Below are positions 1 to 5,847 of a stretch of 6,520 nt of DNA, piece after piece. This DNA comes from Planctomycetota bacterium. Its GTDB lineage: Bacteria; Planctomycetota; Phycisphaerae; WQYP01. A model generated the notes under the pieces. It made no database searches. It saw only the letters and a list, made by a program, of their open reading frames with translations, and was not told where the DNA came from. Position numbers and translations under genes: made by a program. Positions within the stretch are counted from its first letter, which is position 1, and every line of letters begins with the position of its first letter. The stretch spans positions 1 to 6,520 of the forward strand of contig JAJZOA010000135.1 of assembly GCA_021852225.1 (NCBI GenBank). Reading direction: 5' to 3'.

Positions 1-50
1 CATTCGGCGAACGGTTGAAGATAGAAGTGCAAGCGAGGGAGTGAGAGGTT
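1..50. repeat. 50-bp direct repeat, copy 1
   Basis: These first 50 bases recur without a mismatch at 95-144, giving a period of 94 bp with a 44-bp unique segment between. The copy begins at the window edge, so the repeat may extend further left. It contains a purine-rich core (GAAGTGCAAGCGAGGGAG). I recall similar GAAG-CGAGGGA cores scattered through planctomycete intergenic DNA, but that is memory only. No open frame with protein-like composition crosses it. It is longer than usual CRISPR repeats and only two copies are visible. Confidence 0.9.
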
Positions 51-53
51 CAG

Positions 54-72
54 CACCGCCGGTTTGGCGGTG
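54..72. other. Small hairpin between the two repeat copies
   Basis: CACCGCC at 54-60 and GGCGGTG at 66-72 form a perfect 7-bp stem around the 5-base loop GGTTT. It lies in the unique segment between the two 50-bp repeats. No T run follows on either strand, so it is not a standard intrinsic terminator. It could be structure in an RNA or a protein-binding palindrome. Confidence 0.5.
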
Positions 73-94
73 GGCAAAATCAGGTCGGTGTCGC

Positions 95-144
95 CATTCG
101 GCGAACGGTTGAAGATAGAAGTGCAAGCGAGGGAGTGAGAGGTT
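95..144. repeat. 50-bp direct repeat, copy 2
   Basis: This is a perfect copy of bases 1-50. The sequences after the two copies differ (CAGCACC after copy 1, TCGGCCGG after copy 2), so the right boundary of the repeat is sharp at its 50th base. The left boundary cannot be judged because copy 1 starts at the window edge. Bases 91-104 also form a 5-bp stem (TCGCC/GGCGA, loop ATTC) that straddles the left end of this copy. Confidence 0.9.
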
Positions 145-320
145 TCGGCCGGTGGTCGGCTTGCGTCTGTCCATGCCGACTGCGGGACGGACGGAGGGTT
201 TCCCGGAGTCGCGTACGCGAGGTAGACAGAGAGTTATCCGGATTATTTGGCGATTTGGCCCGCTCCAGCGGGTTGGGGCGACCATTGACCGGAGCAAAAG
301 GAAGAGGGGGAGAGATTCGT
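145..320. other. Gene-free, structure-rich spacer
   Basis: No coding region is supported here. Reading frames of about 100 codons cross it on both strands, but they are rich in Arg, Pro and Ser and lack recognisable motifs, as expected for chance frames in GC-rich DNA. The stretch contains a perfect 12-bp palindrome, TCGCGTACGCGA (209-220), and a short hairpin CCCGC/GCGGG (259-272), then a purine-rich run near 296-315 leading into the hairpin at 321. It may be a 3' untranslated region of a gene to the left, or part of a non-coding transcript. Confidence 0.5.
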
Positions 321-364
321 CCCGGCAATGTGGCGAAAGGCGCTGCATTGCCGGGCACATTTTT
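321..364 (+). terminator. Intrinsic terminator, rightward
   Basis: CCCGGCAATG (321-330) pairs perfectly with CATTGCCGGG (346-355). Five further pairs inside (331-335 with 341-345, two of them G-T) extend this to a 15-bp stem closed by a 5-base loop. A run of five T follows at 360-364. This is the arrangement of a Rho-independent terminator for rightward transcription. On the opposite strand the hairpin is preceded by A's and not followed by a T run, so it would be a poor terminator for the leftward nadD gene, whose stop codon is at 381-383. It most likely ends a transcript entering from the left. Confidence 0.75.
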
Positions 365-380
365 AAGGCCGTCAGTCAAT

Positions 381-998
381 TTACATATACAGCTTATTCG
401 CAGTTATATACGCGCTAACTGCTGGCGGTACCAGATGGTTAATTGAAAGTCCCGCGGCGGCCCGGTGCCGAATTTCAGACGATGATATGGGATATTCCAT
501 ACCGGCCAAAACATGAAACTTTCCCCAGATGTCAGCGGGAATATCCGCAGGAGGTGATTGCGGAATGGGCCAGCCCGGTCGCGGCATAACCGCAATTTCA
601 ACCGTCTGAACCAATTCGTTAAAGCGCTTCCACGTATGGAACCACGCGAGTTGATCTGCTCCGATCAGCAGAAAAAAACGCTCTTCCGTCCTCCCTTGAC
701 GGAGGATTTGAATGGTGTCCCACGTGAAGCTGGGCGGCGGGCGTTTGAGCTCCAGATCACAGACTTTCCATCCGCTGCGTCCCGCTGTGGCCAGTTGCAG
801 CATGTTCAGCCGATCAGTGGCAGTGTCCGCACCGTCGGCATTTTTGTGCGGGGAAGCCGCGGCGGGAATGAAAAGAATCTGTTTGGCCTGCAATTCACGT
901 TGCGCCGCCTCTGCGGTGCGAAGGTGCCCCCAGTGGATCGGGTTAAAGGACCCGCCAAACAGTATGGTGATATCGGGTTGCGCAAGAAATGTCGTCAT
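381..998 (-). CDS. nadD: Nicotinate-nucleotide adenylyltransferase
   Basis: This enzyme transfers AMP from ATP to nicotinate mononucleotide to give deamido-NAD, the penultimate cytosolic step in NAD synthesis. The 205-residue product has the usual family length (about 190-220). Motifs appear in the expected order: the nucleotide-binding GSFNPIHWGH at residues 16-25, PHK at 50-52, SFTWDT at 90-95 (the SYTxDT substrate motif), IGAD at 112-115 with W123, and the C-terminal ISSSEIR at 171-177 that contacts ATP phosphates. The start gives the short N-terminal strand normal before the GSFNP motif. No good Shine-Dalgarno sequence precedes it. It is divergent from the adenosyltransferase gene, with 98 bp between the two start codons. 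Neither of its frequent neighbours (obgE, proA or rsfS) is seen in the window. The assignment is secure. Confidence 0.95.
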   Translation of the reverse strand: MTTFLAQPDITILFGGSFNPIHWGHLRTAEAAQRELQAKQILFIPAAASPHKNADGADTATDRLNMLQLATAGRSGWKVCDLELKRPPPSFTWDTIQILRQGRTEERFFLLIGADQLAWFHTWKRFNELVQTVEIAVMPRPGWPIPQSPPADIPADIWGKFHVLAGMEYPISSSEIRHRAAAGLSINHLVPPAVSAYITANKLYM

Positions 999-1096
999 GG
1001 CGTTTGAACATCCGGTCGGCGAATCTTACACTTGCCCGCGGGACTTTGGGTCGGATCCGGGTTGCATCGGCCCTGTCCGCGGATTGGAGCAAAACC
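999..1096. promoter_or_regulatory. Divergent intergenic region with short palindromes
   Basis: These 98 bp separate two divergent start codons, so promoters for both genes are expected here. On the minus strand, TAAGAT (complement of 1023-1028) is a possible -10 box for nadD, about 25 bases from its start codon, without an obvious -35 partner. Three perfect 8-bp palindromes occur: CCCGCGGG (1035-1042), CGGATCCG (1052-1059) and TCCGCGGA (1076-1083). In GC-rich DNA these may be chance. I see no cobalamin-riboswitch B12 box in it. Confidence 0.35.
1086..1089 (+). promoter_or_regulatory. Ribosome binding site deciding the pduO start
   Basis: GGAG ends seven bases before the ATG at 1097, a good Shine-Dalgarno spacing. 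The same frame is open back to an ATG at 989, but that start would add 36 residues unlike the family and would overlap the nadD start. The site therefore supports 1097. Confidence 0.6.
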
Positions 1097-1648
1097 ATGC
1101 GTATTTATACTCGCCAGGGCGATAAGGGCCAAACCACGCTGTTTGATGGCACACGTGTAGCGAAAAATAATATCCGTTTGCACACTTATGGCACCTTGGA
1201 TGAACTCAACAGCGTGCTGGGCACCGCCGCCGCGATTTGCCCCCACGAATCATTGCGCCGGTCGGTGTTCGCGGTCCAGCAGCAGTTATTTGATCTTGGT
1301 GCGGACCTGGCCACGCCGCTGGGGTCAAAGAATTCGGCGCGCATCCGGCGATTCACCGCGGAAGATGCCGCCGCGTTAGAACCGCAGATTGATGCTGCGG
1401 AAGCCAGCCTTCTGCCCTTGAAAACCTTCGTTCTGCCTGGCGGTTCACCCTTGGCCGCTCAGTTGCATGTTGCGCGGACGGTCTGTCGGCGTGCCGAGCG
1501 CTATTTGGTGGAACTTATGGAACTAGAGGACGTCGGTCCCGGTCCGCTGGTTTACCTGAATCGTCTTGGGGACCTGTTGTTTACCTGGGCGCGACTGGCC
1601 AACCATCTGGAGGGTGTGGCCGATATTCCGTGGCAAACGCAATTATGA
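1097..1648 (+). CDS. pduO: PduO-type corrinoid adenosyltransferase
   Basis: This enzyme transfers the 5'-deoxyadenosyl group of ATP to reduced cob(I)alamin (or cobinamide-type corrinoids) to make the adenosylcobalamin used by enzymes such as methylmalonyl-CoA mutase or class II ribonucleotide reductase. The 183-residue product begins with the diagnostic ATP-binding YTRQGDKGQTTL (residues 4-15), followed by GTRVAKN (18-24), YGTLDELNSVLG (31-42), FVLPGG (111-116), the Arg/Glu signature ARTVCRRAER (126-135) and YLNRLGDLLF (153-162). The last usually reads YLNRLSD, so Ser is replaced by Gly here. Length is typical for the family. The start at 1097 fits both the family N-terminus and a GGAG seven bases upstream. 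No other cobalamin genes are visible nearby. The family is secure; the gene symbol names the family and does not imply a pdu operon. Confidence 0.93.
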   Translation: MRIYTRQGDKGQTTLFDGTRVAKNNIRLHTYGTLDELNSVLGTAAAICPHESLRRSVFAVQQQLFDLGADLATPLGSKNSARIRRFTAEDAAALEPQIDAAEASLLPLKTFVLPGGSPLAAQLHVARTVCRRAERYLVELMELEDVGPGPLVYLNRLGDLLFTWARLANHLEGVADIPWQTQL

Positions 1649-1999
1649 GGTTTCGTCGGCCACCCTGCCGCTGGACCGGCTGATGTGTGGTTGCCTGCCA
1701 AAAGCCAGTTGGCTACAACGCGAGATTGACAGGCCGTCAGGTTCTAACCCCGCGCCCATGCAACCGTCCGGTGGGCTGAATATCAGCTATTGACACGCTT
1801 TTTAGGGGAAAATGTCCTTTTTCGTTTCGGTTCAATATTTGTCGCCCTTTTGGCCGATAATGTAGGAGATGCTCTCGCGGAGCTGCTTTGACCTTGGCCT
1901 GCCAGTACGGGTGCCATTGGCGTTTACATTCGCCCGAAACGACTGGGAGTTGCAGGAGGTTGACTGGCGTTTTCGCTGGTTTACAAACTGGATCCGCGT
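1649..1999 (+). promoter_or_regulatory. Leader region of the diguanylate cyclase gene
   Basis: This 351-bp gap has no recognisable domain-bearing gene. A perfect -35 box TTGACA lies at 1790-1795, but the sequence 16-18 bases further (ATGTCC region) is a poor -10. A better -10, GATAAT, lies at 1856-1861 with only a weak TTCAAT (1831-1836) at 19-bp spacing. The small palindrome GCTGA-ATA-TCAGC (1775-1787) sits three bases before TTGACA and could be an operator. A strong Shine-Dalgarno sequence AGGAGG (1954-1959) has no ATG, GTG or TTG at a useful distance. No obvious terminator follows the adenosyltransferase gene. I looked for the c-di-GMP riboswitch consensus by eye and did not find it. Confidence 0.4.
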
Positions 2000-2003
2000 A
2001 TGA
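1869..2003 (+). CDS. Possible 44-residue leader ORF overlapping the cyclase start
   Basis: An ATG at 1869 opens a 44-codon frame ending in TGA at 2001-2003, which overlaps the ATG of the downstream gene (ATGA). This arrangement is typical of translational coupling. The predicted peptide has a Trp- and Arg-rich C-terminal half, with four Trp (residues 26, 33, 37, 41) and four Arg in its last 22 residues. An AGGAG directly abuts the ATG, which is too close for normal initiation. An in-frame GTG at 1911 is an alternative start. A -10-like GATAAT at 1856-1861 would put transcription start almost at the ATG, so a leaderless message is conceivable. I recognise no family. It may be a chance frame, since 44 codons without a stop is not rare at this GC content. 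Confidence 0.25.
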   Translation: MLSRSCFDLGLPVRVPLAFTFARNDWELQEVDWRFRWFTNWIRV

Positions 2004-4717
2004 ATACAGATTTTCTAATGAGCCTTTACCGCCTCTGTGCGGTTGCAAAAACCAGCGATGAGTTGTTTGCCGACGCATTGCCATTGCTTGCCGCGCGTAC
2101 CGAGGCAATTGGGGCCTTCGTCTATCAGAGAGCCGCGAACGGAACCGCCCGTCTCTTGGCCGCCAGCGGACCAAAACAAGGGGGGGCGAACCTTTCTGAA
2201 TTCCTTGCCGGTGTTCCGGCGGATGACGGCTGGTTTGACGGATTGATGCCCACGGATGAAGCGACCGCGGAATCGGCCGCCGCAAATAACGACGCGGCAA
2301 ATCAAACAGCATCGTCCCTTCACATTTCAACCATCGATAATCTGGCGGCTGATGTTCGGTTTGCCGAGGCCCTGTCGCCATTCTGGATAAAGGCTGCCGT
2401 GGCCCACGGTTGGAAGTCGCTGTTTCTGGCTGGGAATTCATCATTCGTTCTGGTACTTTTTGGAGCGGCCCGCGGGCAATTCCGAATTGCGGATATGTAC
2501 GATGAGGTGCGTCCCGCCGTGGAAGCCATGTTCGACGCTTCGCGACGTCTGTCCGCGCAGCAGAGTATGGTGCAATTTAACTCGGAACTTCAGCACTTAA
2601 ACGCTTTGCATCAGGCCCTTGTGGAACAGGAACAAATACTGTTTGATATGCCCACCGATGCGGAACTGTTTGAAGGTGTGTGTCAACGGCTGCACTCGAC
2701 CGGGCTTTTTGACCTGGTGGGAATCGGTTGGCCCGACCCGGACGGCAAGGTCCGTTACCACCACGCCGCAGGCGCTCGTGCCCGGGATTTGATGGAAACA
2801 TTTGCTTCGTCCGTGACGGGCCCAGGCGAAGGAACGCTTTCGCGCGAAGTGATGCGGACGGGGAAAATTCAGATCAGTAATGATTATCTGCATGACGCGC
2901 GCACGCGGGCATACCAGGAGATCGCGCGGAAGCTGGAGATAAACGCCTGGGCGGCGATTCCCATTGTGTGTGAAGGTAAAACCTGGGGCGTGCTTGGAGT
3001 CATCAGCCGCAAACGCGGTACTTTTCAGGATGCCATCAGCACCCTTCTGTCCACCAGCGCGGCGCTGCTTGGTAGAACCCTTGAACGGCGCCGACTGTTC
3101 GTCAGGCTGCAGGTCAAACAGTCGGCTCTGGAACGGCTCAATACTCTTTACAACGCCATTCTGGAAGAATCCAAACTGATCCTGACCGCGCCTACCGAGC
3201 GTGATCTGCTTCAGGGAATTTGCGATACGCTGGTTGCCACCGGTCCGTTTTCAATTATTGCCATCGGCTGGCCGGACGATCAGGGTATTCTGCATTATCA
3301 TTATGGTGCCGGCAGCAACGTGCAGGATGTCCTGCATACCTTTTCGTTTTCGACTCGCGAAGCGCCCATTACACTTTCCGGGACCGCGTGGCGTTCGCAG
3401 GTGCTGGAATTCAGCAACAACTATCTGGCCGACCCGCGCAGCCGCGGCTTTAACGCGTCATCGGCGGCACGAAATATAAAATCCATTGCCGTGATTCCTG
3501 TTCGCCGCGGCGGGGTGGTGTGGGGGCTTATCAGTGTCGTGTCCGACCAGACCGATTTTTTCAATGAAGACCTTCTCTCCCTTGTGCGCAACTGTTCACT
3601 GTTGCTGGGAAGCGCGCTGGATTCCCTGGACATGAGGTCCCGCGTGGACCGCCTGGGAAGCCTGTATAAATCCTTGAGTGGTCAGGGCGAAATAGTGCTT
3701 CAGGCGCATGATGAAGCCAGTCTTTGTCGTGGCACCGCCGATCAACTGGCCAATTGCGGGCTATTCAGCACGATTTCCATCAGCCGCCCCAACGAGGCGG
3801 GGCTGATGGAACGCATCGCGGTGGGGGGGCGTGGTCGGGAACAATTAATGAATGTGCATATTAACATTCATAACGAACATTCGCTGAGCCTGGTCGCCAC
3901 CGCCTGGCGCGAAGGTCGCCGGTGTTTCGCCAATCACTTTCAGTCGGCGGAAAATCTGTCGGACCATCGCGATGCCATCGTGGCCATCGGTGGTCAGTCG
4001 GTGGCCGCCGTGCCGGTTCGCCGTGGTGGGCGCGTATGGGGCGTTTTAAGTCTGATTTCATCCCACGCCGAACTCTTTGATAATGAAATTCTTTCCCTGG
4101 TGGATCGATTGGCGGACCAATTGGGGCACGCATTGGATGAAATCGACCTGCGCCGCCGTCTGGATGCTGAATTGACGCAGCAGGCTTGGCTGGCGGCCCA
4201 TGACGTGCTGACCGGTCTGCCCAATCGCGGCACAATGGATGAAAATCTCCGGCGGGCGGTGGCCCGGTCGCAGCGCGGCAATACCGTGCTGGCGGTGGCC
4301 ATGCTCGATATTAACAATTTTAAGCCGATCAACGATACGCTGGGGCACGCTGCGGGAGACTTGTTTCTTCAACAGCTTGCCGGCCGCATAAAATCGACGT
4401 TGCGAAAGACCGATTGCGCCCATCGGCTGGGTGGCGATGAATTTGTGATTATTTTAGAGGATCTCGTTGACCATCAGGACGCGGAATGCTTCTTTTCCCG
4501 ACTTGCCGCTGAAATAGACCGTCCTTTTGATCTGGATGCCGTCGGGCAGATTCACGTTTCCGCAAGCATTGGATTCGTCATTTTTCCCACAACCTGTGCG
4601 GATCAGACGGCACTCCTGAAATCCGCGGACGCGGCGCTGTATTGGGCAAAAAGTGTCAAAGGCGAAAAGACCAAATGGGTGTGCAATCAGGTCGGCGAGG
4701 ATGTCCTGCCATCATAA
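2000..4717 (+). CDS. Tandem-GAF GGDEF diguanylate cyclase
   Basis: This is a predicted soluble 905-residue signalling enzyme that condenses two GTP into c-di-GMP. Residues about 1-185 look like a divergent GAF domain. Three clearly homologous GAF-type modules follow at about 196-365, 378-545 and 549-715, sharing the blocks LxxLYxxL, IGWPD, (I/F)SNxYLxD and AxIPVxxGGxxWGxLxxxS. The last is the most degenerate. The GGDEF domain (about 733-895) begins DVLTGLPNR (735-743), has the metal Asp770 in DINNFKPIND (usually DIDxFK, so the second Asp is Asn), GGDEF at 811-815, SIG at 856-858 and ALYWAK at 879-884. RKTD at 802-805 is a proper inhibitory RxxD site. I see no membrane segment or EAL domain. 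The ATG lacks a close Shine-Dalgarno sequence. An in-frame CTG at 1964, four bases after AGGAGG, would add 12 residues. Activity and product inhibition are inferred from the motifs; the GAF ligand is unknown. Confidence 0.92.
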   Translation: MNTDFLMSLYRLCAVAKTSDELFADALPLLAARTEAIGAFVYQRAANGTARLLAASGPKQGGANLSEFLAGVPADDGWFDGLMPTDEATAESAAANNDAANQTASSLHISTIDNLAADVRFAEALSPFWIKAAVAHGWKSLFLAGNSSFVLVLFGAARGQFRIADMYDEVRPAVEAMFDASRRLSAQQSMVQFNSELQHLNALHQALVEQEQILFDMPTDAELFEGVCQRLHSTGLFDLVGIGWPDPDGKVRYHHAAGARARDLMETFASSVTGPGEGTLSREVMRTGKIQISNDYLHDARTRAYQEIARKLEINAWAAIPIVCEGKTWGVLGVISRKRGTFQDAISTLLSTSAALLGRTLERRRLFVRLQVKQSALERLNTLYNAILEESKLILTAPTERDLLQGICDTLVATGPFSIIAIGWPDDQGILHYHYGAGSNVQDVLHTFSFSTREAPITLSGTAWRSQVLEFSNNYLADPRSRGFNASSAARNIKSIAVIPVRRGGVVWGLISVVSDQTDFFNEDLLSLVRNCSLLLGSALDSLDMRSRVDRLGSLYKSLSGQGEIVLQAHDEASLCRGTADQLANCGLFSTISISRPNEAGLMERIAVGGRGREQLMNVHINIHNEHSLSLVATAWREGRRCFANHFQSAENLSDHRDAIVAIGGQSVAAVPVRRGGRVWGVLSLISSHAELFDNEILSLVDRLADQLGHALDEIDLRRRLDAELTQQAWLAAHDVLTGLPNRGTMDENLRRAVARSQRGNTVLAVAMLDINNFKPINDTLGHAAGDLFLQQLAGRIKSTLRKTDCAHRLGGDEFVIILEDLVDHQDAECFFSRLAAEIDRPFDLDAVGQIHVSASIGFVIFPTTCADQTALLKSADAALYWAKSVKGEKTKWVCNQVGEDVLPS

Positions 4718-5020
4718 ATGTGGCAGATCACAAGCCATGCGGGTCCGCCGACAATCCAATGCGCCACAATCCGCATCTGGCCTTGCGTCGGCCGGATGCA
4801 CGTTCGAGAGTCAACGCGCTGCCTCTGCCGCGCGCTGGACCGCCACGGGCGGGTGATTAGGATTTTTCGGCAAGACTGCGAATGGGGCGATTTGTGGAAA
4901 ATCCGTGAGCGTCCGGAAGACTCGTCGAATGCAACCGATTCATTTTTCCCTGTCGGCTCGCATTCGCCAATTCATTCGGTATCGGCTAAAATTCTTCCTT
5001 TGAAGTTTTCCGGAGTTGCC
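4718..5020. other. 303-bp spacer before coaX
   Basis: No separate gene is supported. The coaX frame happens to stay open through the whole spacer from an ATG immediately after the cyclase stop codon, but the 101 residues it would add look unlike any domain and the coaX family starts at 5021. A 5-bp stem CCGCC/GGCGG (4840-4852) followed ten bases later by five T (4863-4867) is a weak candidate terminator for the cyclase gene. The promoter for coaX appears to lie at the right end. Confidence 0.5.
4963..4992 (+). promoter_or_regulatory. Probable coaX promoter
   Basis: A -10-like TAAAAT (4987-4992) is preceded at 18-bp spacing by a weak -35, TTCGCC (4963-4968). Transcription would start near 5000, leaving a leader of about 20 bases that contains GGAG (5012-5015) five bases before the coaX ATG. 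The spacing is right throughout but the -35 match is poor. Confidence 0.4.
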
Positions 5021-5794
5021 ATGACGGTTATAGCATTGGACATAGGAAACACGCGAATTGGCGCCGGCTTGTTCAGCCAGGGCAAGGGTGTTGACCCGGC
5101 CAAACGCATCGTGCAATCGGATTGGCCGCAGGCTTTGCCCGTACTGCTAAAATCACTCTTGGAAGAAGCCACCGAAGAAATTGACGGGGTGGTGGTGGCC
5201 AGCGTGGCTCCGCAGTTGACCGCCCCGGTCAGCGAGGTTGTGCGCAACGTTACCGGAAAAGACGTGAAGATCGCCGGTTCCGACCTTTCCATTCCGCTGA
5301 AAACCGCTCTGACCGATGGCCGAACCGTTGGCGTCGACCGGTTGCTCGGAGCGCTGTCGGCGTATGTGAATACCGAACAGGCCTGTGTGATTGTCAGCGC
5401 GGGGACCGCACTGGTGGTGGACTGTGTCGATGATTCGGGTCTGTTTCTAGGCGGGACGATTGCTCCGGGGTTGGCGCTGGGGGCCAGGGCCCTGCATGAA
5501 TGGACGGCCCAACTGCCGCAGGCTTCGCTGGATATGCCCACTGGCATTGTCGGACGCAATACCATGGACGCCCTGAATTGCGGCCTGTACGCCATGGCCC
5601 GTGGCGGCGTGCGTGAAATTATAGAACGCTGCGCCGACCAGCTTGGAAACTGGCCCCACGTGGTGGCGACAGGCGGAGACGCCCAGCGACTTTTCACTGA
5701 AAGCGGCCTGATCGATTCATTTATTCCGGATTTAGTGTTGCAAGGGGCGGCACTCGTGTGGGAACATCATAGTCGCGAAGATGCCCCCGAATAA
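5021..5794 (+). CDS. coaX: Type III pantothenate kinase
   Basis: This enzyme phosphorylates pantothenate with ATP, the first committed step of coenzyme A synthesis in the cytosol. CoaX enzymes need a monovalent cation and, unlike CoaA, resist CoA feedback. The 257-residue product has normal length and the ASKHA-fold motifs in order: DIGNTRIGAG (residues 7-16, phosphate loop), VGVDR (103-107, with the catalytic Asp106), SAGTALVVDCV (126-136, phosphate and cation site; the family more often has GTATTxD), LGGTIAPG (143-150), GRNT (178-181) and TGGDA (217-221). The chosen ATG puts DIGNT close to the N-terminus as in the family and has GGAG five bases upstream. In many genomes birA precedes coaX; that gene is absent here. 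The assignment is secure. Confidence 0.95.
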   Translation: MTVIALDIGNTRIGAGLFSQGKGVDPAKRIVQSDWPQALPVLLKSLLEEATEEIDGVVVASVAPQLTAPVSEVVRNVTGKDVKIAGSDLSIPLKTALTDGRTVGVDRLLGALSAYVNTEQACVIVSAGTALVVDCVDDSGLFLGGTIAPGLALGARALHEWTAQLPQASLDMPTGIVGRNTMDALNCGLYAMARGGVREIIERCADQLGNWPHVVATGGDAQRLFTESGLIDSFIPDLVLQGAALVWEHHSREDAPE

Positions 5795-5847
5795 TGTCCT
5801 GAGCGGTGCCATTGCTTTTTATACGCGAATAGTCCAAACTTGCGGTT

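Noticed and set aside
1..144. CRISPR array.
   Set aside because: Only two copies of a 50-bp repeat are visible, with one 44-bp spacer, no internal dyad typical of CRISPR repeats and no cas gene in the window.
80..446. Roughly 100-codon frames on both strands in the left spacer.
   Set aside because: Low-information, Arg/Pro/Ser-rich translations without motifs. They cross the direct repeat and the terminator hairpin, and one runs into the 3' end of nadD.
989..1096. Longer start for the adenosyltransferase at 989.
   Set aside because: It adds 36 residues absent from the family, overlaps the nadD start codon region, and the ATG at 1097 has a well-placed GGAG.
1649..1999. c-di-GMP or cobalamin riboswitch in the gap between the adenosyltransferase and cyclase genes.
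   Set aside because: No B12 box and no recognisable c-di-GMP aptamer core was found by eye. A covariance search would be decisive.
1737..2444. 235-codon minus-strand frame overlapping the cyclase start.
   Set aside because: It is antisense to a gene with clear motifs, its translation is Arg/Pro/Gln-rich without domains, and it spans an intergenic region.
4718..5020. In-frame 101-residue N-terminal extension of CoaX starting right after the cyclase stop codon.
   Set aside because: The CoaX family begins a few residues before DIGNT. The ATG at 5021 has a good GGAG, and the extension is Arg/Cys/Pro-rich without domain character.
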